DNA of 6,184 nt from JBAZGH01 sp041652935 (GTDB lineage Bacteria; Patescibacteriota; Patescibacteriia; Patescibacteriales; XYC2-FULL-47-12), in NCBI GenBank assembly GCA_041652935.1, contig JBAZGH010000044.1, positions 1 to 6,184 on the forward strand, in the 5' to 3' direction. The notes below the pieces were generated by a model. That model was not told the DNA's origin and searched no databases. It was given only the letters and a program-made list of their open reading frames with translations. Position numbers and translations under genes: made by a program. Below, one piece after another: positions 1-5,621 of the stretch. Every line of letters begins with the position of its first letter. Position 1 is the first letter of the stretch.

Positions 1-553
<553 letters not shown>

Positions 554-775
554 TTTTGAGAAGTTGTTACTAAACTAACGATGTTAATTTAGTTTCAGCC
601 TCAATAGGATCCCCGCCCGAGGCGGGTCAGCCATGGGCTGAAAACTCTCAAGTGAGAGAGCTTGAATAAGCTCTATAATATGATGATATTTCTAACCCTG
701 CTTGGATTAGAAAATAAAATTTGATTTAATTGGCGCCTTTTAACACTAAAAATATAATATTAAGTGGCTTTGAAT

Positions 776-811
776 TGTTAAGGTGCCTTTTTTCATGCTC
801 TTTGGCAAGAG
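776..811 (-). promoter_or_regulatory. boxB/boxA-like antitermination signals of the rRNA leader
   Basis: In minus-strand RNA a small hairpin CTCTT-gcca-AAGAG (798-811) is followed 10 nt later by GGCACCTTAACA (776-787), which matches the E. coli rrn boxA TGCTCTTTAACA at 9 of 12 positions including the whole TTAACA end; the next three bases also match (ATT). Order and position resemble the boxB-boxA arrangement in rrn leaders, where NusB/NusE load onto boxA. An alternative is that 776-787 pairs with 732-745 (TGTTAA..GGCGCC) in a longer imperfect stem. Candidate only. Confidence 0.4.
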
Positions 812-865
812 TAAGAAAAAAACAGTAATACTCCAATTATTTGAAATACTGCTGTTTTTTTCTTA
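812..865 (-). repeat. 14-bp perfect inverted repeat in the early rRNA leader
   Basis: Bases 812-825 (taagaaaaaaacag) are exactly complementary to 852-865, with a 26-nt loop. It sits ~75-130 nt after the predicted rRNA start. The arms end in A7/T7 runs, so it could act as a weak terminator or attenuator for plus-strand or minus-strand transcription, or as a leader hairpin. The pairing is certain; the role is unknown. Confidence 0.6.
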
Positions 866-947
866 AATTATTATAATTTTAAAATATTTGCTTAATGAAT
901 TTTTTGGCAGTTATTAAGTAAAAATACCAAATTTCATGTGTATTAGT

Positions 948-976
948 ATTTTAGATTAATTTTAAAAAAGTGTCAA
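948..976 (-). promoter_or_regulatory. sigma-70-type promoter of the 16S rRNA transcript
   Basis: On the minus strand a perfect -35 box TTGACA (complement of 971-976) is followed by a 17-base spacer and TAAAAT (948-953), five of six matches to TATAAT. Transcription would begin near 940-942, giving a leader of ~385 nt before mature 16S. No other minus-strand promoter of this quality lies between here and the rRNA. The DNA just upstream (983-1030) is A/T-rich and could act as an UP-like element, which is inference. Confidence 0.75.
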
Positions 977-982
977 GCGCTC

Positions 983-1033
983 AGTTAAAAGTTAAAAAGT
1001 TGAAAGTTGGAAAGTCTAAAGTTATTGTTGAAA
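983..1033. repeat. degenerate short tandem repeat upstream of the rRNA promoter
   Basis: The motif GTTAAAA / GTTGAAA / GTTGGAAA / GTCTAAA / GTTATTG recurs about every 7-8 bases on the plus strand (AACTTTT on the minus strand). It lies immediately upstream of the rRNA -35 box and between the two divergent promoters. It may be an UP-like element or simply one of the low-complexity intergenic repeats seen elsewhere in this window. The repeat is visible; the role is not. Confidence 0.5.
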
Positions 1034-1054
1034 TTAAGAAAAAAGTGATTTTTA

Positions 1055-1063
1055 TGGTATAAT
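1055..1063 (+). promoter_or_regulatory. extended -10 promoter of the GH1 gene
   Basis: TGGTATAAT is a perfect extended -10 element (TGn plus TATAAT). There is no convincing -35 box at 16-18 bases, which extended -10 promoters tolerate. The expected transcription start, about seven bases after the hexamer, is near 1070-1071, two or three bases before the ATG at 1073, so the mRNA would be essentially leaderless. Confidence 0.6.
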
Positions 1064-1072
1064 TTTATTAAC

Positions 1073-2275
1073 ATGACAGAACAAAAAAGTAAAACAATAA
1101 AATTTAAATTTCCCCATGATTTTTTATGGGGGACGGCTACTTCATCGCATCAAATTGAAGGAAATAACGAGAATAATTGGAGCAAGTGGGAGAAGAAGGG
1201 AAATATTAAAGATAAGTCTATTTCAGGCCGGGCCTGCAATTCGTGGGAGTTTTATGCTGAAGATATAAAATTATGCAAAGAATTAAATAATAATGCATAT
1301 CGTTTTAGCATTGAATGGAGCCGAATTGAGCCGAAAAGGGGAAAATTTGATAAAGAGGCGCTTGAACATTATAAAAAAATTATAAAAGAATGCCGAAAAA
1401 ATAACATTGAGCCGTTTATCACTCTTTACCACTGGACCCAGCCGCTTTGGTTTCGCGACCTGGGAGGATGGACGAATAAAAACTCCCCCTTATTTTTTAA
1501 AAAATATGTTGAGCAAGTCGCTCAGCATATCGGCGATGATGTTAAATTTTGGTGCACTATAAACGAGCCGATGATTTATAGTTTTAATTCGTATTTAAAA
1601 GGTAAATGGCCGCCACAGAAAAAAAGTTATTTTAAATTTAGAAAAGTAGTAAATAATTTAGTTAAAGCCCATAAGCTTGCTTATTTTTCATTGCATGGAG
1701 CCAATAGCAAGTGCAAGGTATCTATTGCCAAAAATAATCAGTTTTTTGAACCGTATATAAATAGTTTTTTAAATAAATTAACTGTCAGATTTATAAAAAA
1801 TTATTGGAACCATTCTTTTTTGCGGAAAATAGAAAATGAACTTGACTATATCGGGCTTAATTATTATTTTCATAACCTGATATTTTTTTCTGCACGGGGA
1901 TATATTATAATGAATGATAATAAACTGGTTAATGATATGGGATGGGAAATTTATCCGCGGGGAATTTATGAGGTCTTAAAAGAATTAAAAGTATATAATA
2001 AGCCGATATATATTTTAGAAAACGGATTAGCTGACGCGAAAGATGAAAAACGGGCTGACTTTATCATTAACCATCTGCGCTACGTTAGCCAGTTAATCGC
2101 GGAGGGCGTTGATGTCAGGGGATATTTCCATTGGTCATTACTTGATAATTTTGAATGGTCGGAAGGGTATGAGCCGAAATTCGGTTTGTATAAAGTTAAT
2201 TTTAAAACTTTTGAGCGCACAGCAAGGCCAAGTGCCAAGATATATGCGGAGATAGCCAAGAATAACGGCTTCTAA
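1073..2275 (+). CDS. GH1 family beta-glycosidase (beta-glucosidase type), compact form
   Basis: Retaining beta-glycosidase of glycoside hydrolase family 1 that would release terminal beta-linked glucose or a similar hexose. The family's (beta/alpha)8 barrel is covered end to end: the N-terminal signature FLWGTATSSHQIEG (residues 17-30, Q27 in the sugar pocket), LYHWTQP (118-124), TINEP with acid/base E165, GLNYY (261-265), ILENG with nucleophile E316, and HWSLLDNFEW (353-362) whose E361-W362 grip the glycone. The NFEW form suits non-phosphorylated sugars better than 6-phospho-sugars. At 400 residues it is shorter than the usual 440-480; most of the loss lies between the two catalytic glutamates. 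No signal peptide, so cytoplasmic. The ATG at 1073 is the only sensible start: an in-frame stop lies 25 bases upstream, and there is no Shine-Dalgarno. First of four same-strand genes including a sugar kinase. Exact substrate is not readable. Confidence 0.95.
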   Translation: MTEQKSKTIKFKFPHDFLWGTATSSHQIEGNNENNWSKWEKKGNIKDKSISGRACNSWEFYAEDIKLCKELNNNAYRFSIEWSRIEPKRGKFDKEALEHYKKIIKECRKNNIEPFITLYHWTQPLWFRDLGGWTNKNSPLFFKKYVEQVAQHIGDDVKFWCTINEPMIYSFNSYLKGKWPPQKKSYFKFRKVVNNLVKAHKLAYFSLHGANSKCKVSIAKNNQFFEPYINSFLNKLTVRFIKNYWNHSFLRKIENELDYIGLNYYFHNLIFFSARGYIIMNDNKLVNDMGWEIYPRGIYEVLKELKVYNKPIYILENGLADAKDEKRADFIINHLRYVSQLIAEGVDVRGYFHWSLLDNFEWSEGYEPKFGLYKVNFKTFERTARPSAKIYAEIAKNNGF

Positions 2276-2276
2276 A

Positions 2277-2326
2277 AATTTTTAATTTTATAATTTTTAA
2301 ATAAATTTTAAATCTTAATTTTTAAA
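2277..2326 (+). repeat. A/T intergenic repeat element, copy 1
   Basis: This 50-base stretch begins one base after the GH1 stop codon. It is identical at 49 of 50 positions to the inverted copy at 4574-4623 (one T/C change), and its first 28 bases are identical to 4490-4517. The rest of the gap to 2395 is A/T-rich with a TTGGAATTTGGA-type low-complexity tract and a GATATC. I see no strong promoter or ribosome binding site for the next gene there; TTGGAT (2366-2371), 16 bases, TATAGA (2388-2393) would start transcription inside the gene. Confidence 0.75.
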
Positions 2327-2395
2327 ACCGATATCCGAATTTAGAATTTTAAATTTTTTTGGAATTTGGATTTTGTTATTTGGAATTTATAGATT

Positions 2396-3349
2396 ATGTG
2401 GCTACCTATCGCAATTTTAGCTTATTTTATGAATGCCGGCGTTTATACTGCCGACAAATATTTTTTATCCAAAAAAATTCACTCTTCCATCGCCTACGCT
2501 TTTTATGTGGGGATTTGGAGCATCGGCAATATAACTCTTTTTTTATTTACTCCGTTTTTTTTGCCTGATTGGCGTTGGTTGGTTTTAGATTTAGCAGCCG
2601 GCTTTTTATTTTTAGCAGCTTTAATTGCCTGGTATAAAGCGCTACATCAATCAGAAGCGACAAAAGTTGTTCCGATAGTCGGCGCTTTTATTCCGGTTTA
2701 CAGTTTTTTGCTTTCATATATTTTTTTAGGGCAGGGACTGAGCCAAAAAGAGCTATTGGCTTTATTTATTTTAATTATCGGCGGCATTTTAATTTCCATT
2801 AAGCAGAAAAAAGAAAGCCGGCTTAAAAAAGTCTGGCATAATATAATGATTTTTTTCGGCTCCTCTAAGTCGGAACTGCATCCGGTCGGCCGATTAATTA
2901 TAAACTCATTAGTAGCGGCTTTTATTTTTGCCGCTTACTACGTTTTAATTAAATACATATACTTAAATCAACCCTTTTTAAGCAGCTACATCTGGACTAG
3001 GATGGGGAGCTTTTTGGGCGCCCTTTTCTTGCTTGTCCCGCTAAATAATCGCAAGGTAATTTTAGAAAAGAAGAAGAGGCGTTCGGCAATAAAAAGCTGG
3101 CCGTTGTTTTTGTCCATAAGATTTTTAGCAGTAGTTGCCTTCATTCTTTTAAATTATGCGATTTCGCTCGGCAACGTTGCTTTAGTAAACGCTCTTCAGG
3201 GAGTGCAGTATGTATTTTTAATTGTTATATTTGTAATATTATCAGAGGCCTATCCTAAAATATTAAAAGAAGAAATGGGAAAAACAGTTTTGATTCAAAA
3301 GTTTATGGGAGTGCTGTTGATGGGGGTGGGGCTGTATCTGCTCATATGA
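2396..3349 (+). CDS. EamA/DMT-superfamily transporter, ten transmembrane helices
   Basis: Integral membrane protein of the drug/metabolite transporter superfamily with two tandem EamA repeats. Ten hydrophobic segments are visible at about residues 2-18, 32-51, 61-79, 89-110, 119-136, 167-189, 198-216, 235-257, 261-283 and 300-317, separated by a basic loop (137-165) and a Lys/Arg-rich loop (219-233). The first repeat ends with the family pattern ALHQSEATKVVPI (82-94), a proline-containing helix 4 and LGQGLS (111-116), where EamA proteins more often have LGE. The second has YAISLGNVALVNALQGVQ (254-271). Length 317 fits the family. Members export or exchange amino acids, nucleotide sugars, metabolites or lipid-linked sugars; the substrate here is unknown. 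The ATG at 2396 opens helix 1, and the next ATG (codon 12) would cut it. A larger plus-strand frame starting at 2359 in another phase is a shadow. Neighbouring glycosidases suggest a carbohydrate-related substrate, only by context. Confidence 0.88.
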   Translation: MWLPIAILAYFMNAGVYTADKYFLSKKIHSSIAYAFYVGIWSIGNITLFLFTPFFLPDWRWLVLDLAAGFLFLAALIAWYKALHQSEATKVVPIVGAFIPVYSFLLSYIFLGQGLSQKELLALFILIIGGILISIKQKKESRLKKVWHNIMIFFGSSKSELHPVGRLIINSLVAAFIFAAYYVLIKYIYLNQPFLSSYIWTRMGSFLGALFLLVPLNNRKVILEKKKRRSAIKSWPLFLSIRFLAVVAFILLNYAISLGNVALVNALQGVQYVFLIVIFVILSEAYPKILKEEMGKTVLIQKFMGVLLMGVGLYLLI

Positions 3350-3368
3350 GCAGATAATTTTCAATTTT
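3335..3368 (+). terminator. palindromic terminator overlapping the transporter stop codon
   Basis: Positions 3335-3356 form a 22-base perfect palindrome centred on CATATG, giving a 9-bp stem (TATCTGCTC/GAGCAGATA) with a 4-nt loop. It contains the TGA stop at 3347-3349 and is followed by TTTTC-rich DNA, resembling an intrinsic terminator for the transporter mRNA. The T run is interrupted by CAA, so efficiency is uncertain, and a protein-binding palindrome is the alternative. Confidence 0.5.
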
Positions 3369-3467
3369 CAATTTTCAAACAATGCTATAATTTTTAAATT
3401 TTCAAACACGACGTCGTCGTCAAGTTTGAAAATTGAGTCATTGAAAATTGTTTGAAAATTGAAAATT
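3363..3467. repeat. nested inverted repeat between the transporter and GH-A genes
   Basis: An outer pair of 21 bases (3363-3383 with 3447-3467) is perfectly complementary, and inside it an 11-base pair (3397-3407 with 3424-3434) is also perfect. The centre holds ACGACGTCGT (3408-3417), itself a palindrome. The arms are built from TTTTCAA / TTGAAAA units. The gap could extrude as a cruciform in DNA, and the inner stem would form at the very 5' end of the downstream mRNA if the promoter at 3383-3391 is used. Confidence 0.8.
3383..3391 (+). promoter_or_regulatory. candidate extended -10 promoter of the GH-A gene
   Basis: TGCTATAAT is a perfect extended -10 element lying directly after the left outer repeat arm. 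The expected start is near 3398, giving an ~86-nt leader that begins with the 11-bp hairpin 3397-3434. No -35 box is evident, and in such A/T-rich DNA a chance match is possible. Confidence 0.4.
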
Positions 3468-3483
3468 AGAAATTGAAAATTCT

Positions 3484-4491
3484 ATGCCTTGGTACAAAAA
3501 CAAAAAATTAATCGCAATTATAATTATTATATTAATAATTATAGTTATAATTCCGCTAGCATCCATCCGCCCTATTTATAAAAAAGATGAGTTAAACTAC
3601 GGGGTTACTTTTTCCGCGCGTTATGTCCGCGAGATGGGTTTAAACTGGCAGGACGCTTATACGGCTATGCTTGATGATTTGCAAGTCAGAAAATTGCGGC
3701 TGCCGGCCTATTGGAATGAAATAGAGTATAAGAACGGGATGTATAATTTTTATGATTTAGATTGGCAAATTGAAGAAGCCAGCAAGCGCAATGCTGAAAT
3801 TATTTTGGCGGTCGGCGGCCGCCTTCCCCGCTGGCCGGAATGCCATTTCCCAGAGTGGGCGGAAGATTTAATAGCGGAAGATCGCGAACAGGAAATTTTA
3901 GATTACATAAAGACTATAGTTGAGCGTTATAAAGAAAATTCAAGTATTGCTTTTTGGCAGGTTGAGAATGAGCCATTTTTAGCCCACTTCGGCGAATGCC
4001 CGAAATTAGATAAAAAGTTTTTGGACAAAGAAATAGCATTAGTAAGAAGCTTAGATGATCGTGAGATAGTAATAACCGACAGTGGCGAATTAAGTTTGTG
4101 GGTTCCAGCTGCCAGCCGAGCTGATATTTTCGGTACAACAATGTATCGTGATGTATATAGTAAATTTTTAAATCGATATATCCATTATCCGATACCGCCG
4201 GGATTTTTTCGCTTTAAGCAGAATATGGCTGAATTTTTAAGCATGCCCAAGCCGGAAGAGATGATTGTAATTGAATTGCAGGCCGAGCCGTGGGGGCCGA
4301 AACCCTATTATCTGTTGACAAAAGAGGAGCGGGAGCGCACCATGAATTTAGAGAAGTTTAAAGAAATTTTAGAGTATTCCCGCCAGGCCGGCTTCCGCGA
4401 ATTTTATCTTTGGGGCGTTGAGTGGTGGTATTGGGAGAAAGAGGTAAATGGAGACGCAAGTTTATGGGAGGAAGCCAAGTTAATTTTCTAA
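3484..4491 (+). CDS. membrane-anchored clan GH-A glycoside hydrolase-like protein
   Basis: Probable retaining glycosidase held on the outer face of the membrane. Residues 9-28 are a strongly hydrophobic Ile-rich segment after a basic start (KNKK), without a clear signal-peptidase site, so an N-terminal anchor is likely. The rest reads like a (beta/alpha)8 barrel of clan GH-A: RKLRLPAYWNEIE (69-81, a strand 2 pattern as in GH5/GH39/GH42), ILAVGGRLPRWPE (107-119), AFWQVENEPFL (156-166) with acid/base E163, and MIVIELQAEPWGP (260-272) where E264 (or E268) is the candidate nucleophile, then FYLWGVEWWYW (307-317) as strand 8. At 335 residues it is a single catalytic domain with no binding module. 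I cannot assign a CAZy family; substrate unknown. No Shine-Dalgarno precedes the ATG. A minus-strand frame at 3914-4141 is a shadow. It neighbours GH1 and a sugar kinase, suggesting the outer step of glycan use. Confidence 0.85.
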   Translation: MPWYKNKKLIAIIIIILIIIVIIPLASIRPIYKKDELNYGVTFSARYVREMGLNWQDAYTAMLDDLQVRKLRLPAYWNEIEYKNGMYNFYDLDWQIEEASKRNAEIILAVGGRLPRWPECHFPEWAEDLIAEDREQEILDYIKTIVERYKENSSIAFWQVENEPFLAHFGECPKLDKKFLDKEIALVRSLDDREIVITDSGELSLWVPAASRADIFGTTMYRDVYSKFLNRYIHYPIPPGFFRFKQNMAEFLSMPKPEEMIVIELQAEPWGPKPYYLLTKEERERTMNLEKFKEILEYSRQAGFREFYLWGVEWWYWEKEVNGDASLWEEAKLIF

Positions 4492-4623
4492 TTTTTAATT
4501 TTATAATTTTTAAATAATATTTAATTTTTAAATCCTAAACGTGACGACCAAATATTACTTAACAAAATCCGTGTTTAAAAATTAAGATTTAAGATTTATT
4601 TAAAAATTATAAAATTAAAAATT
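4490..4623. repeat. nested inverted repeat: A/T element copies 2 and 3 facing each other
   Basis: The left arm 4490-4517 starts inside the TAA stop of the GH-A gene and is a perfect 28-base complement of 4596-4623, which ends nine bases before the kinase ATG. A second pair, 4521-4532 with 4574-4585, is perfect over 12 bases. Both arms are copies of the element at 2277-2326: the right arm 4574-4623 matches it at 49 of 50 positions, and the left arm is a shorter version lacking ~7-8 internal bases. The unpaired core 4533-4573 contains TGACGAC (4542-4548). It could form a long hairpin or cruciform and act as a bidirectional terminator; no clear promoter for the kinase is seen (TATAAA at 4608-4613 is weak). 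Confidence 0.85.
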
Positions 4624-4631
4624 TTATTACT

Positions 4632-5513
4632 ATGCCTGAACAAAAAAATAATTACACAATTGGAATAGACATCGGCGGAACAAAAATGTCCGCGGTTTTA
4701 TTTGATGTTGAAAAAAAAGAAGTGATTGCCGATTATAAATTGGCGACGCCGAAGGAAAGTTTGGATAAATTTTTAGTTATGCTTTGGGCGCTGGTTGATC
4801 CCTTAATTGAAAAAGCTAAAAAAAGTAAAATTAAAATAAGCCATATCGGAGCAGGCATTCCCGGAGTAATAGCCGCGCCGACCGATAAGAATGAAAAAGG
4901 ACTGGTTCTCCATTGCCCTAATTTAAAGATTTTAGACAATGTTGAATTAGGAGAAAAAATAAAAGCAAAATACGATTTGCCGGTATTGCTTGATAACGAC
5001 GCTAACTGCTTTTTGCGCGCCGAGATGATTCTTGGGGCGGCAAAGAATTCAGCTAGCGTTTTCGGCGTAACGCTGGGAACCGGAATCGGCGGAGCGATAA
5101 GCTTGGATAATAAAGTTTACCAGGGCATTCACGGTTCAGCCGGTGAAATTTCCTGTTTAATAGCGGATATTGTTGAGGGAACGCCGATGACATTGGAAGA
5201 GGTATTTCATAATTTAACCCAGGGCAATCCCTATAATATGGCGGAAGAGGCCTATAACGGCGATAAATTAGCGATTAAGGCCTATACGGAGATTGGACAG
5301 CATTTGGGTCTGGCATTGGCCGGCGTAGTTAATTTATTTGATCCGGAAATTATCGTTATCGGCGGAAGCGTTATGGCTTCCAGCGACTTGTTTTTAAATG
5401 AGATAAAAAAGAATTTAAAAGATAAGGTTCTATCACCGAAATTGAAAAAGATAAAAATAGTGCCGGCAAAGATGCAGTATGGCGGAGCGGTGGGGGCAGC
5501 ACTCTTAACGTGA
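4632..5513 (+). CDS. ROK family sugar kinase (glucokinase-like), no zinc motif
   Basis: Cytoplasmic ATP-dependent hexokinase of the ROK family, likely making glucose-6-phosphate or a related sugar phosphate. Visible motifs: phosphate-1 loop IGIDIGGTK (10-18), GAGIPGVI (73-80), catalytic Asp in LLDNDANC (D123), phosphate-2 GVTLGTGIGGAI (145-156), sugar-binding GSAGE (168-172), adenosine region IIVIGGSV (240-247) and a C-terminal GGAVGAAL (284-291). Length 293 is normal. The usual ROK zinc site, a GH after GE followed by a CxCGxxGC cluster, is absent: after GSAGEI come SCLIADIVEGTPMTLEEV, with one cysteine and no cluster. Members without zinc exist, so activity is not ruled out. The coding start resembles that of the GH1 gene (both ATG, three bases, then GAACAAAAAA). 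No Shine-Dalgarno. It would complete glucose capture after GH1. Could also act on fructose, mannose or an N-acetyl sugar. The minus frame at 4733-4939 is a shadow. Confidence 0.92.
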   Translation: MPEQKNNYTIGIDIGGTKMSAVLFDVEKKEVIADYKLATPKESLDKFLVMLWALVDPLIEKAKKSKIKISHIGAGIPGVIAAPTDKNEKGLVLHCPNLKILDNVELGEKIKAKYDLPVLLDNDANCFLRAEMILGAAKNSASVFGVTLGTGIGGAISLDNKVYQGIHGSAGEISCLIADIVEGTPMTLEEVFHNLTQGNPYNMAEEAYNGDKLAIKAYTEIGQHLGLALAGVVNLFDPEIIVIGGSVMASSDLFLNEIKKNLKDKVLSPKLKKIKIVPAKMQYGGAVGAALLT

Positions 5514-5553
5514 ATTAAGAATTAAGAATTACGAATTACGAATTACGAATAAT
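5512..5553. repeat. 7-base tandem repeat at the kinase stop codon
   Basis: Six consecutive heptamers beginning within the TGA stop: GAATTAA twice, GAATTAC three times, then GAATAAT. Immediately after lies TGACGAC (5553-5559) and the terminator. Such stop-adjacent low-complexity tracts occur after each of the four plus-strand genes here, with different units. Confidence 0.7.
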
Positions 5554-5559
5554 GACGAC

Positions 5560-5592
5560 AAAAAAAGAACACGGCTAAGACCGTGCTTTTTT
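5560..5592. terminator. bidirectional intrinsic terminator between convergent genes
   Basis: CACGG (5570-5574) and CCGTG (5581-5585) form a GC-rich stem with a 6-nt loop, flanked by an A7 run (5560-5566) on the left and a T6 run (5587-5592) on the right, so it has a U-tract when read in either direction. It lies 46 bases after the kinase stop and 29 bases after the end of the minus-strand 93-aa gene. This is the best-formed intrinsic terminator in the window. Confidence 0.85.
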
Positions 5593-5621
5593 AAATTTAA
5601 AATAGTTTTTTTAAGATTATA

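Larger units (their letters stand above)
554..941 (-). other. 16S rRNA 5' leader with tandem hairpins
   Basis: Non-coding on both strands as far as I can see, and lies between the rRNA promoter and mature 16S. Possible hairpins, all on the minus-strand RNA, are: 692-710 (7-bp stem, one G.U), 657-674 (7 bp, 4-nt loop), 645-658 (5 bp; overlaps the previous one by two bases, so mutually exclusive), 628-640 (5 bp, 3-nt loop), 612-626 (CCCGCC/GGCGGG, 6 bp, 3-nt loop) and 570-592 (10 bp, one U.G). In both wobble-containing stems the odd pair is G.U only in minus-strand RNA and would be C.A in plus-strand RNA, which supports transcription toward 16S. Likely roles are folding, RNase processing or antitermination of pre-rRNA (inference). 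No tRNA gene or protein gene was found here. Confidence 0.6.

Noticed and set aside
797..808. TGCTCTTTGGCA on the plus strand as boxA
   Set aside because: It is on the wrong strand for the rRNA; it is one face of the small hairpin 798-811.
560..1060. A tRNA or small protein gene in the gap between 16S and GH1
   Set aside because: I found no cloverleaf with a TTCGA loop on either strand and no protein-like frame; the region is explained as rRNA leader and divergent promoters.
2289..2294. TATAAT within the A/T repeat element as a promoter
   Set aside because: The hexamer arises from the A/T composition, has no -35 or TGn, and in copy 2 (4502-4507) would lie just after a stop codon with no suitably placed gene.
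3408..3423. CRISPR-like or short tandem array around ACGACGTCGTCGTC
   Set aside because: Only a 3-base GTC/ACG periodicity over ~14 bases; no spacer-repeat pattern.
3914..4141. Minus-strand frames at 3914-4141 and 4733-4939 and the plus frame at 2359-2568
   Set aside because: Each overlaps a well-supported gene in another frame and shows no recognisable domain.
2277..4623. A composite transposon bounded by 50-base inverted repeats carrying the transporter and GH-A genes
   Set aside because: No transposase is present, and further copies at 4490 and 5955 show that the repeat is a dispersed intergenic element and not a pair of element ends. No target-site duplication was seen.
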